DNA of 64,000 nucleotides, from positions 124,001-188,000 of the forward strand of contig JAIOOS010000022.1 in NCBI GenBank assembly GCA_021414305.1, in the 5' to 3' direction. Position 1 is the stretch's first letter. Every line of letters begins with the position of its first letter. Both the position numbers and the translations under genes were made by a program. Below, piece by piece: positions 20,679 to 29,502 of this stretch. The stretch comes from Burkholderiales bacterium. GTDB taxonomy: Bacteria; Pseudomonadota; Gammaproteobacteria; Burkholderiales; Burkholderiaceae_C. The notes beneath the pieces are model-generated. The model searched no databases. It had not been told where the DNA came from and was given only the letters and a program-made list of their open reading frames with translations.

Positions 20679-20778
20679 CGAGGTTCCTGGAGGGGCGATG
20701 AGGCGAAGGTAGGCCTCGCCTCGCCGCCACGCCAGCGCCTTGTCCAGCGGATTGGCGCATGGTCACAATCGCGTCGAA

Positions 20779-21342
20779 ATGAGCAGCGATGCCGCCAGCC
20801 ATCTCGCGCGCAACCTCGCGAGCCTCCGCCATGCGCGCGCCCTGACGCAGGAAGCGCTCGCCCGCTCGGCCAAGGTGCCGCGCTCGACCGTTGCCAACCT
20901 CGAGTCGGGCGCAGGCAATCCTTCGCTCGTGGTGCTGGTCAAGGTGGCGCAGGCGCTCGGCGTGCCGATCGACGAGCTGCTCGCCTCGCCGCGCGCGCTG
21001 GTGCGGCAGTGGCCGGCGGCCGAGCTGGCCTCGCGCAGCAAAGGCCGCGGCGTCACGATCAGGGACCTGGTGCCCGAGCCGGTGCCCGACGAGATGATGG
21101 AGGTGCTCGATTTCGCGCCCGGCGCGGTGATGGCCGGCACGCCGCACCTGCCGGGCACGCGCGAGTTCTTCACCTGCCTCGACGGCAGCGTGAACATCAT
21201 GGTCGCCGGCGACCGCCATGCGCTTGCCGCCGGCGACGTGCTGGCCTTTCCCGGCAACCTGCCGCACTCGTATCAGAACGCCGATCCGCTGGCGCCGGCA
21301 CGCGGCGTCTCGGTCGTGGTTTTCGCCAAGGCGGGCGTGTGA
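20779..21342 (+). CDS. XRE-family regulator with C-terminal cupin sensor domain
   Basis: 187 residues. The N-terminal helix-turn-helix (about 8-62) reads NLASLRHARALTQEALARSA followed by VPRSTVANLESG. The C-terminal cupin barrel (about 110-185) has PGTREFFTCLDGSVNIMVAG and DVLAFPGNLPHSYQN, the two cupin motifs. Such proteins usually bind a small ligand or metal in the cupin and repress a neighbouring operon. The divergent SDR/QueA-like pair is the obvious target. I chose the ATG at 20779; an earlier ATG lies in the divergent promoter region. Confidence 0.88.
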   Translation: MSSDAASHLARNLASLRHARALTQEALARSAKVPRSTVANLESGAGNPSLVVLVKVAQALGVPIDELLASPRALVRQWPAAELASRSKGRGVTIRDLVPEPVPDEMMEVLDFAPGAVMAGTPHLPGTREFFTCLDGSVNIMVAGDRHALAAGDVLAFPGNLPHSYQNADPLAPARGVSVVVFAKAGV

Positions 21343-21431
21343 CGGGCGCCTGAACGGCGCCCGGTTCCGGCGAGAGCGGGCCGGGCGGGCCTCGGCTATT
21401 CTTCAAGGCTTTGCAGCAGGCGAAGCCACCC

Positions 21432-22394
21432 ATGAGACTCCATCGCTCGTTTCGCGCCGCTTGCGCCGCCTTCGTCGGCGCGCTGTTCCTCGCTGCTGCC
21501 GCGCACGCCGGCGCGCCGCAGGTCAAGACCCAGGCCCCGGGCTTCTACCGGGTGATGCTCGGCGACTTCGAGATCACCGCCCTCAGCGACGGCACGGTCG
21601 ACTTGAAGCCCGGCGAGCTGCTCACCAACACCACGCCGGCCGAGGTGACGAGCTACCTGCAGCGCTCGTTCGAGGCGGCCGCGGTGCCGACCTCGGTCAA
21701 CGCCTACCTCGTCAACACCGGCGACAAGCTGGTGCTGATCGACACCGGCGCGGCCAAGCTGTTCGGCCCGACCCTCGGCAACCTGCTGACGAACATCGCG
21801 GCTGCCGGCTACAAGCCCGAACAGGTCGACGCGGTGCTGATCACGCACATGCATCCCGACCACGTCGGCGGGCTCCTCGCCGACGGCAAGATCGCGTTCC
21901 CGAACGCGACCGTGCACGCCGACCAGCGCGACGCCGCGTTCTGGCTCGACAAGGCGCAGCTCGACAAGGCGCCCGACACGATGAAGGGATTCTTCCAGGG
22001 CGCGATGGCGTCGATGGGGCCCTACGTCACCGCCGGCCGCTTCAAGGCCTTCGACGGCTCGACCGAGCTCTTTCCCGGCATCCGCGCGCTCGCCACGCCG
22101 GGCCACACGCCGGGCCACAGCGTCTACGCGATCGAATCGAAGGGACAGAAGCTCGTCCTCTGGGGCGACCTGATGCACGTCGCCGCGGTGCAGTTCCCGA
22201 AGCCGACGGTGACGATTGCCTTCGACGTCGACTCGCCCGCCGCCTCGGTGCAGCGCCGCAAGGCCTACGCCGACGCCGCGAAGGGCCGCTACCTGGTCGC
22301 CGCCGCGCACCTGCCCTTCCCCGGCATCGGCCACCTCCGTGCCGAGGGCAAGGGCTACGTGTTCGTGCCGCTGACCTACAACACGGTGCGCTGA
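21432..22394 (+). CDS. Exported MBL-fold metallo-hydrolase
   Basis: A 320-residue protein with a cleavable signal peptide (AAAAHAG, cleavage near residue 27) and a metallo-beta-lactamase fold: THMHPDHVGG (HxHxDH metal site), a later His in TPGHTPGHS and Asp in LWGDLMH, and a final His in AAAHLPFPG. These ligands support a dinuclear metal centre. The arrangement resembles lactone hydrolases and related periplasmic enzymes more than antibiotic beta-lactamases, but the substrate is not determined. It ends 40 bases before the RND adaptor gene, so co-expression is plausible. Confidence 0.85.
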   Translation: MRLHRSFRAACAAFVGALFLAAAAHAGAPQVKTQAPGFYRVMLGDFEITALSDGTVDLKPGELLTNTTPAEVTSYLQRSFEAAAVPTSVNAYLVNTGDKLVLIDTGAAKLFGPTLGNLLTNIAAAGYKPEQVDAVLITHMHPDHVGGLLADGKIAFPNATVHADQRDAAFWLDKAQLDKAPDTMKGFFQGAMASMGPYVTAGRFKAFDGSTELFPGIRALATPGHTPGHSVYAIESKGQKLVLWGDLMHVAAVQFPKPTVTIAFDVDSPAASVQRRKAYADAAKGRYLVAAAHLPFPGIGHLRAEGKGYVFVPLTYNTVR

Positions 22395-22434
22395 CATGCG
22401 GGGTTCCCCTCCGGCGCGAGCCGAAGCTCGCGCG

Positions 22435-23652
22435 ATGCGGCGTTGCGTTGCGATTTCCGCGGCGGCGCTGGCGGTCGCGGCGCTTCTCTCCGCCTGCGGC
22501 GACAAGGCCGACGCCGGCAAGGCCGCGCCGGCCGGCCCGCCGCCGGCCGAGGTGGGCGTCGTCACCGTCGCGCCGCGCCCCGTCGGCCTCGTCACCGAGC
22601 TGCCCGGCCGGCTCGAGGCGTCGCGGGTGGCGCAGGTGCGGGCGCGGGTCGCCGGCATCGTCCTCAAGCGCCTCTTCACCGAAGGCAGCGACGTCAAGGC
22701 CGGCCAGCCGCTGTTCCAGATCGACTCGGCCGCCTACCAGGCGACCGTGGCGAGCGCGCAGGCCTCGCTGGCCCGCGCCCAAGCCAACGTGACTGCGGCT
22801 ATGGCACAGGCCGAGCGCTACAAGCCGCTGCTCGAGGCCAACGCGATCAGCAAGCAGGACTACGTCAACGCGGTCGCGGCGCAGAAGCAGGCCGAAGCCG
22901 ATGTCGCGCTCGCCAAGGCGAACGTGCAGAGCGGCCAGATCAACCTCGGCTACGCCTCGGTCACCGCACCGATCTCGGGCCGGATCGGCCGCGCCCTCGT
23001 CACCGAGGGCGCGCTGGTCGGCCAGGGCGAGGCGACGCCGCTCGCGCTGGTGCAGCAGATCAACCCGATGTACGTGAACTTCACCCAGTCGACGACCGAG
23101 GTGCTGCAGCTGCGCCGCGCCGTCGCCAGCGGCAAGTTCAAGCGCGCGGGCAACGACGCGGCCAGCGTGCGCATCGTCCTCGAGGACGGCAGCGAGTATC
23201 CGCAGCCGGGCCGGCTGCTCTTCTCCGACCTTTCGGTCGACCCGACCTCGGGCCAGATCACGCTGCGCGCCGAGGTGCCCAATGCCTCCGGCTTCCTGCT
23301 GCCCGGCATGTACGTGCGGGTGCGGCTCGAGCAGGCCGAGGCGCCGACCGGCCTCCTCGTGCCGCAGCAGGCGGTAACGCGTGGCACCAGCGGCGACAGC
23401 GTCATGATCGTCGGCGCCGACGGCAAGGTGACGCCGCGGCCCGTGAAGGTCGGCAATGCGCAGGACGGCAACTGGGTGATCCTGGAGGGCGTCGTGCCCG
23501 GCGAGATGGTGATGGCCGACGGCTTCCAGAAGCTGCGCGGCAACGCGCCGGTGAAGCCGGTGCCGTGGCAGCCGCCCGGCTCGGCGCCTGCTGCGGGCAG
23601 CGCCCCCGCCGGCGCCGCCCCGGCGCCGCGTGCCGCCTCCGCCGCCCGCTGA
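22435..23652 (+). CDS. RND efflux periplasmic adaptor (AcrA/MexA type lipoprotein)
   Basis: A 405-residue membrane-fusion protein. The lipobox is LLSACG (about residue 21), so it is anchored in the inner membrane facing the periplasm. VRARVAGIVLKRLFTEGSDV starts the lipoyl-like domain, followed by an alpha-helical hairpin (about 105-170) and the return lipoyl half VTAPISGRIGRALV. The tail is rich in Pro/Ala. I took the ATG at 22435 because it gives a proper lipoprotein signal; the frame extends upstream to 22396. First gene of the tripartite pump operon. Confidence 0.92.
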   Translation: MRRCVAISAAALAVAALLSACGDKADAGKAAPAGPPPAEVGVVTVAPRPVGLVTELPGRLEASRVAQVRARVAGIVLKRLFTEGSDVKAGQPLFQIDSAAYQATVASAQASLARAQANVTAAMAQAERYKPLLEANAISKQDYVNAVAAQKQAEADVALAKANVQSGQINLGYASVTAPISGRIGRALVTEGALVGQGEATPLALVQQINPMYVNFTQSTTEVLQLRRAVASGKFKRAGNDAASVRIVLEDGSEYPQPGRLLFSDLSVDPTSGQITLRAEVPNASGFLLPGMYVRVRLEQAEAPTGLLVPQQAVTRGTSGDSVMIVGADGKVTPRPVKVGNAQDGNWVILEGVVPGEMVMADGFQKLRGNAPVKPVPWQPPGSAPAAGSAPAGAAPAPRAASAAR

Positions 23653-23661
23653 GCCCGCGCG

Positions 23662-26600
23662 ATGGCGCAGTTCTTCATCGACCGGCCCATCTTCGCTTGG
23701 GTGATCGCGTTCTTCATCCTGGTGTTCGGCGGCGTCGCGATCAAGCAGCTGCCGATCGCCCAGTACCCGACGGTCGCGCCGCCGTCGATCGTGCTCACCG
23801 CGGTCTACCCGGGCGCTTCGGCGCAGACGCTCGAAGACAGCGTGATCAGCGTGATCGAGCAGGAGATGAACGGCTCGCCGGGGCTGATCTATTTCGAGTC
23901 GGTGAGCCAGTCGAACGGCGTCGGCTCGATCAATCTCACCTTCCAGACCGGCACCAGCCCCGACCTGGCGCAGGTCGACGTGCAGAACCGCCTCTCGCGC
24001 GCAGCGCCGCGCCTGCCCGCGGCGGTGATCCAGCAGGGCGTGCGGGTCGACAAGGCACGCTCGAACTTCCTGCTGTTCACCATCCTGTCTTCCGACAATC
24101 CGGCGTTCGACCCGATCGCCCTCGGCGACTACGCCTCGCGCACCGTGCTGCCCGAGATCCAGCGCATTCCCGGCGTCGGCCAGGCGCAGCTGTTCGGCAC
24201 CGAGCGCTCGATGCGCATCTGGCTCGACCCGGCCAAGCTGGTCGGCTTCAACCTCTCGACCAACGACGTCGTCGCCGCGATCCGGGCGCAGAACGCGCAG
24301 GTCTCCTCGGGCACGATCGGCGACCTGCCGATCGTCGCCGGCACGCCGATCAGCGCCACCGTCGTCGTCGCCGGGCAGCTCGTCTCGGTCGAGCAGTTCG
24401 GCCAGATCGTGCTGCGCGCCAACACCGACGGCTCGACCGTGAAGCTGAAGGATGTCGCCCGGATCGAGCTCGGCGGGCAGAACTACGGCACCTCGGCGCG
24501 GCTCAACGGCAAGCCCTCCACGGGCATCGGCGTGCAGCTCTCGCCGACCGGCAACGCGCTCGCCACGGCCGAGGCGATCAAGGTGCGCATGACCGAGCTG
24601 GCGCGCTACTTCCCGCCCGGGGTCAAGTACGACATCCCGTACGACAGCTCGCGCTTCGTCAAGATCTCGATCAGCCGCGTGGTCGAGACGCTGGTCGAGG
24701 CGGTGATCCTCGTCTTCCTGGTGATGTACCTGTTCCTGCAGAACCTGCGCTACACCCTGATCCCGACGATCGTCGTGCCGGTCGCGCTGCTCGGTTCGTT
24801 CGGCGTGATGTTCGCCTTCGGCTACTCGATCAACGTGCTGACGATGTTCGCGATGGTGCTCGCGGTCGGCATCCTCGTCGACGACGCGATCGTCGTGATC
24901 GAGAACGTCGAGCGCATCATGAGCGAGGAGGGGCTGCCGCCGCGCGAAGCGACCAAGAAGGCGATGGGCCAGATCACCGCCGCGCTGATCGGCATCAGCG
25001 TCACGCTGGTCTCGGTGTTCCTGCCGATGGCCTTCTTCGCCGGCTCGGTGGGCAACATCTATCGCCAGTTCTCACTGGTGATGGTGAGCGCGATGCTGTT
25101 CTCGGTATTCCTCGCCCTCTCGCTCACGCCGGCCCTCTGCGCCACCTTCCTCAAGCCGGTCGAGGCCGGGCACAAGCACGAGAAGCGCGGCCCGTTCGGC
25201 TGGTTCAACCGCTCGTTCAAGGCGGCAACCCACGGCTACGAGAGCTGGGTGGCGAAGATCCTGCGCCGCACCGGGCGCTTCCTGGTGCTGTTCGGGCTGC
25301 TCGTCGCCGTTGCCGTGTTCATGGCGTTGCGCATGCCGAATTCGTTCCTGCCGACCGAGGACCAGGGCTACCTGATCGCCAACGTGCAGCTGCCGCCGGG
25401 CGCGACGCAGCAGCGCACGCTCGCGGTGATGGAGCAGGCCGAGAAGTTCTTCCTGAGCCAGCCCGAGGTCGACAAGATGGTGAGCGTGCTCGGCTTCAGC
25501 TTCTCGGGCAGCGGCCAGAACGCGGCGCTCGCGTTCGTGCCGCTCAAGCCCTGGGACCAGCGCGAAGGTCCGAACCAGTCGGCGCAGGCCCTCGCCGGTC
25601 GCGCCTTCGGCGCGCTCTCGGGCGTGCGCGACGCCTTCATCTTCGCCCTCGTGCCGCCGGCGATTCCCGAGCTCGGCACCGCCACCGGCTTCTCGTTCCG
25701 CCTCGAGGACCGCGGCAGCAACGGCCACGACGCGCTGGTCGCGGCGCGCAACCAGTTGCTCGGCATGGCGGCGCAGAGCAAGGTGCTCGCCGGGGTGCGC
25801 CCCGACGGCCTGGAAGACGCGCCGCAGCTCCAGGTCGACATCGACCGCGACCGCGCCAGCGCGCTCGGCGTCTCCTTCGACAACATCAACGCCGCCCTCT
25901 CGACCGCGCTCGGCTCGAGCTACGTCAACGACTTCCCGAACGCCGGCCGGCTGCAGCGCGTCGTCGTCCAGGCCGATGCGCCGCATCGCATGGACGGCGA
26001 CGACCTGATGCGCGTGAACGTGATCAACAACCAGGGCAAGCCGGTGCCGCTGGCGGCGCTGGCGAAGACGCGCTGGATCACCGGCCCGATCCAGACGATC
26101 CGCTTCAACGGCTACCCGGCGATGCGCATCTCCGGCGACGCCGCGCCCGGCTACTCCACCGGCGACGCGATGGACGAGATGGAGCGCCTGGCCGGGCAGC
26201 TCCCGGCCGGCTTCGCCTACGAGTGGACCGGCCAGTCGCGCGAGGAGCGGCTCTCGGGCTCGACCGCGATCCTCCTGCTCGGCTTCTCGCTGCTCGCCGT
26301 GTTCCTCTGCCTCTCGGCCCTCTACGAGAGCTGGTCGATCCCGTTCGCGGTGCTGCTCGCGGTGCCGCTCGGCGTGCTCGGCGCGGTGCTCGGCGCGACC
26401 TTGCGCGGCATGCCGAACGACGTGTTCTTCAAGGTCGGCCTCATCACCGTGATCGGCCTCTCGGCGAAGAACGCGATCCTGATCATCGAGTTCGCCAAGG
26501 ACCTGCACGCCCAGGGCATGGACCTGATCGATGCGACGCTGCAGGCGGTGCACCTGCGCTTCCGGCCGATCCTGATGACCTCGATCGCCTTCATCCTCGG

Positions 26601-26835
26601 CGTGCTGCCGCTGGTGGTCTCGTCGGGCGCGGGCTCGGCCAGCCAGCGCGCCATCGGCACCGGCGTGATGGGCGGCATGTTCACCGCGACCTTCCTCGCG
26701 ATCTTCTTCGTGCCGGTGTTCTTCGTCGTCGTGCGCCGCATCTTCAAGGGCGGCGGCGTGCGCGGCACGGCGAAGGAGAAGTCGCCCGGCGAAGCGACCG
26801 CAGCCACCCGGGCCGAAGAGGGCGGCCATGCCTGA
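23662..26835 (+). CDS. RND multidrug efflux permease (AcrB/MexB, HAE1 type)
   Basis: A 1057-residue inner-membrane proton/drug antiporter. The start MAQFFIDRPIFAWVIAFFI is the HAE1 hallmark. GILVDDAIVVIENVERIM places the proton-relay pair at Asp407/Asp408, the same numbers as in E. coli AcrB, and GLSAKNAILIIEF supplies Lys936. Twelve membrane helices in two repeats flank large periplasmic loops. A substrate cannot be inferred. It begins 9 bases after the adaptor and overlaps the outer-membrane gene by 8 bases. No TetR-type repressor gene is adjacent. Confidence 0.96.
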   Translation: MAQFFIDRPIFAWVIAFFILVFGGVAIKQLPIAQYPTVAPPSIVLTAVYPGASAQTLEDSVISVIEQEMNGSPGLIYFESVSQSNGVGSINLTFQTGTSPDLAQVDVQNRLSRAAPRLPAAVIQQGVRVDKARSNFLLFTILSSDNPAFDPIALGDYASRTVLPEIQRIPGVGQAQLFGTERSMRIWLDPAKLVGFNLSTNDVVAAIRAQNAQVSSGTIGDLPIVAGTPISATVVVAGQLVSVEQFGQIVLRANTDGSTVKLKDVARIELGGQNYGTSARLNGKPSTGIGVQLSPTGNALATAEAIKVRMTELARYFPPGVKYDIPYDSSRFVKISISRVVETLVEAVILVFLVMYLFLQNLRYTLIPTIVVPVALLGSFGVMFAFGYSINVLTMFAMVLAVGILVDDAIVVIENVERIMSEEGLPPREATKKAMGQITAALIGISVTLVSVFLPMAFFAGSVGNIYRQFSLVMVSAMLFSVFLALSLTPALCATFLKPVEAGHKHEKRGPFGWFNRSFKAATHGYESWVAKILRRTGRFLVLFGLLVAVAVFMALRMPNSFLPTEDQGYLIANVQLPPGATQQRTLAVMEQAEKFFLSQPEVDKMVSVLGFSFSGSGQNAALAFVPLKPWDQREGPNQSAQALAGRAFGALSGVRDAFIFALVPPAIPELGTATGFSFRLEDRGSNGHDALVAARNQLLGMAAQSKVLAGVRPDGLEDAPQLQVDIDRDRASALGVSFDNINAALSTALGSSYVNDFPNAGRLQRVVVQADAPHRMDGDDLMRVNVINNQGKPVPLAALAKTRWITGPIQTIRFNGYPAMRISGDAAPGYSTGDAMDEMERLAGQLPAGFAYEWTGQSREERLSGSTAILLLGFSLLAVFLCLSALYESWSIPFAVLLAVPLGVLGAVLGATLRGMPNDVFFKVGLITVIGLSAKNAILIIEFAKDLHAQGMDLIDATLQAVHLRFRPILMTSIAFILGVLPLVVSSGAGSASQRAIGTGVMGGMFTATFLAIFFVPVFFVVVRRIFKGGGVRGTAKEKSPGEATAATRAEEGGHA

Positions 26836-28258
26836 CCGCCGCGTCCTCGTCCCGGCGCTGGCCGCGCTGCTCGCGCTCGGGGGCTGCATCAACATGATCC
26901 CGGCGTACACGCGCCCGGCCGCGCCGGTGCCGGCGACCTACCCGCCCGAGACCACGCCTGCGGCCGCGGCGGCGAGCGTGCCCGCCGCCGAGATCGAATG
27001 GCAGCGCTTCTTCGCCGACCCGCGCCTCGGCCGCCTGATCGCGCTGGCGCTGGCGAACAACCGCGATCTGCGCGTCGCCGTGCTCAACATCGAGCAGGCG
27101 CGAGCGATCTACGACGTGCGTCGCGCCGACCAGCTGCCGACGCTCGGCGCCGGCGGCAGCGCGGCGCGGGCGGCGACCTCGCAGGGCACCGTCGGCACCG
27201 TCTACACCGTAGGCCTGGCGGTCACCGGCTACGAGCTCGACCTGTTCGGCCGCGTCCATGCCCTGAGCGAAGCCGCGCTCGACCAGTACTTCGCCACCGC
27301 CGAAGCGCGAAAGGCGGTGCAGATCAGCCTGGTCGCCGCCGTGGCGACGACCTACCTGACGCTGCTCGCCGACGACGAGCAGCTCGCCGTCACCCGCCAG
27401 ACCCTGGAGACGCGGCAGGAGTCGACCCGCCTCACCAAGCTGCGCTTCGACAACGGCGCCTCGTCCGAGCTCGACTATCGGCAATCGGAGTCGCTGCTCG
27501 AAGGCGCCCGCGCCGCGCTGGCGGTGGCGCTGCGCCAGCGCGCGACCGACGAGAACGCGCTGCAGCTCCTGGTCGGCCAGCCCCTGCCTGCCGACCTGCC
27601 CGTGCCGCTGCCGCTCGACGAGCGCCAGATCGGGACCGACCTGCCCGCCGGCCTGCCCTCGGAGCTCTTGGAGCGGCGGCCCGACATCCGCGCCGCCGAG
27701 CAGCAGCTTCTCGCCGCCAATGCCAACATCGGCGCGGCCAAGGCGGCGTTCTTTCCGCGGATCGCGCTGACCGCCAACTTCGGCACCGCCAGCACCGAGC
27801 TCTCGGGCCTGTTCAAGAGCGGCAGCTACGCCTTCACCGGCAGCGCGCAGCTGCTCCAGCCGCTGTTCGACGCCGGGCGCAACCGCGCCAACCTGCAGGT
27901 CGCCCAGGTCAACCGCGACATCGCCGTGGCGCAGTACGAGAAGGCGATCCAGACCGCGTTCCGCGAGGTCGCCGACGCGCTCGCCGGGCGGGCGACCTTC
28001 GGCGAGCAGGTGCGGGCGCTGGCGGCGCAGACCAACGCGCTGGCGATCACCTACCGCCTGGCCGACCTGCGCTACCGCGCCGGCGCGTCGAGCTACCTCG
28101 ATGCGCTCGACGCGCAGCGCCAGCTCTTCATCTCGCAGCAGGCGCTGATCCAGTCGCGGGCACTGCAGCTGCAGAACGCCGTCGCGCTCTACCGGGTGCT
28201 GGGCGGCGGCTGGAAGGACGAGCCGGTGGCGACCGCGGCCTCAGGGCCGATGCGCTGA
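26828..28258 (+). CDS. Outer-membrane efflux lipoprotein (OprM/NodT family)
   Basis: A 476-residue TolC-like channel for the RND pump. The lipobox is LALGGC (Cys near 20). The two structural repeats show as EIEWQRFFADPRL, LALANNRDLRVA, YELDLFGRV and, in the second half, LLERRPDIRAAEQQL and PLFDAGRNRANLQ. It forms a trimeric barrel and periplasmic tunnel that meets the adaptor. The ATG overlaps the permease stop. Its 3' end overlaps the convergent diguanylate cyclase by 18 bases. Confidence 0.94.
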   Translation: MPDRRVLVPALAALLALGGCINMIPAYTRPAAPVPATYPPETTPAAAAASVPAAEIEWQRFFADPRLGRLIALALANNRDLRVAVLNIEQARAIYDVRRADQLPTLGAGGSAARAATSQGTVGTVYTVGLAVTGYELDLFGRVHALSEAALDQYFATAEARKAVQISLVAAVATTYLTLLADDEQLAVTRQTLETRQESTRLTKLRFDNGASSELDYRQSESLLEGARAALAVALRQRATDENALQLLVGQPLPADLPVPLPLDERQIGTDLPAGLPSELLERRPDIRAAEQQLLAANANIGAAKAAFFPRIALTANFGTASTELSGLFKSGSYAFTGSAQLLQPLFDAGRNRANLQVAQVNRDIAVAQYEKAIQTAFREVADALAGRATFGEQVRALAAQTNALAITYRLADLRYRAGASSYLDALDAQRQLFISQQALIQSRALQLQNAVALYRVLGGGWKDEPVATAASGPMR

Positions 28259-29494
28259 GCTCTGCGGCGCCAGCGCCGCGTCGCCGAATGCGGCCGCATG
28301 CGCTCCGCCCGCGGCGCCGACGACGACGCGGTTGCGGCCGAGCTGCTTGGCCTGGTACAGGGCGGCATCGGCGCGCACCAGCAGGCGCGACATGTCCTCG
28401 CCGGCCTCGCTCCACTGGGCGATGCCGATGCTGACCGTCACCGGAACCGCCTTGTCGTCCAGCATCAGGGGATGGGCGGCGAGCTGCTCGCGCAGGCGAT
28501 CGGCTACCGGCGCGACGGCGGCGAGCGTTGCGCCCGGCATCAGCGCGACGAATTCCTCGCCGCCGATCCGGGCGAGGGCGTCGATCTCGCGCACGCCCGA
28601 CTTGAGGCTTTGGGCCACGTGCTTCAGCGCCCGGTCGCCGACGCCATGGCCGAAGCGGTCGTTGACCGACTTGAAGTGGTCGAGATCGAGCATCAGCACC
28701 GAGAACGGCTCGCCGCTGCGCAGGCTGCGGCGGATCTGCGCCTCGATGCCCTCCTCGATCGCGCGCCGGTTGAGCAGGCCGGTCAGGTCGTCGTGGCGGG
28801 CGCGATGCCGCAGGTCGGCGAGGAGGCGGCCGACCACGAGCGCGAACAGGCTGGCATGGAAGGCCAGCACGATCACCACGTAGCCAAGGCCGGAGGCGAC
28901 GTTGAGCGGGCTGTCGACGATGATCTCGGAGCCGACGGTCGCCGGCCAGACGAGCACGCGCAGGCCCCGCCAGGTGAAGCCGACGACCGTGAACACACCC
29001 GGCACCGCCATCAGCCAGGGCCAGCGGAAGTGCAGCCGGTCGCGTGCATACAGGTACAGGTCGCGCGAGACGCCGAGCGACACCAGCGAGAGCAGGGTCG
29101 AGAGCGTGGCGACCCGCAGGCTTCCGCCGGCAGGCGCGAGGCCGATGAGCGACGCGATCAGCGAGATGGCGAGCACGAGCACGTGCACGCGCATCGCGGG
29201 CGGGTGATCGACGAAGATCCAGACCCCGCGCTGCAGCGCCACGATCGCCAGCATCACCGACATGTTGCCGACCGCACGCACCGCCTCGGCCTGCGTCGGG
29301 CCGCCGACATGCAGGGCGACGATGAGGAGGAGGAAGCCGAACGAGCTGCCGCCGGCGAACACGGCCCAGTGCATCGCCGCGCGCCGGATCTCGCCCATCA
29401 GCGAGGAACCGAACAGCCATACGCCGGCCAGCACCGCCTGGGTGACGGCGACCATGGCGAACGCCACGTCGGTGGCCGACATCCAGGCGAACAC
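28241..29494 (-). CDS. Membrane-bound GGDEF diguanylate cyclase
   Basis: About 417 residues. The N-terminal half (to about 235) holds six or seven hydrophobic segments, consistent with a membrane sensor. The C-terminal GGDEF domain has HDDLTGLLNRRAIEE, DLDHFKSVNDRFGHGVGD (metal and substrate site) and the intact signature RIGGEEF, so cyclase activity is expected. I see no RxxD inhibitory site directly before GGEEF. The start is either GTG 29494, with GAGGG five bases upstream, or ATG 29482 without a ribosome site; I prefer GTG. It follows the crotonase gene by only 8 bases, so c-di-GMP synthesis would be co-transcribed with a lipid enzyme. Confidence 0.88.
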   Translation of the reverse strand: MFAWMSATDVAFAMVAVTQAVLAGVWLFGSSLMGEIRRAAMHWAVFAGGSSFGFLLLIVALHVGGPTQAEAVRAVGNMSVMLAIVALQRGVWIFVDHPPAMRVHVLVLAISLIASLIGLAPAGGSLRVATLSTLLSLVSLGVSRDLYLYARDRLHFRWPWLMAVPGVFTVVGFTWRGLRVLVWPATVGSEIIVDSPLNVASGLGYVVIVLAFHASLFALVVGRLLADLRHRARHDDLTGLLNRRAIEEGIEAQIRRSLRSGEPFSVLMLDLDHFKSVNDRFGHGVGDRALKHVAQSLKSGVREIDALARIGGEEFVALMPGATLAAVAPVADRLREQLAAHPLMLDDKAVPVTVSIGIAQWSEAGEDMSRLLVRADAALYQAKQLGRNRVVVGAAGGAHAAAFGDAALAPQSSAHRP

Positions 29495-29502
29495 CGCCGC
29501 CC

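Noticed and set aside
22443..26897. Very long alternative plus-strand frame over the RND adaptor and permease
   Set aside because: Low-complexity Arg/Ala/Gly/Pro translation; the true frame has signal peptide, membrane helices and catalytic motifs.
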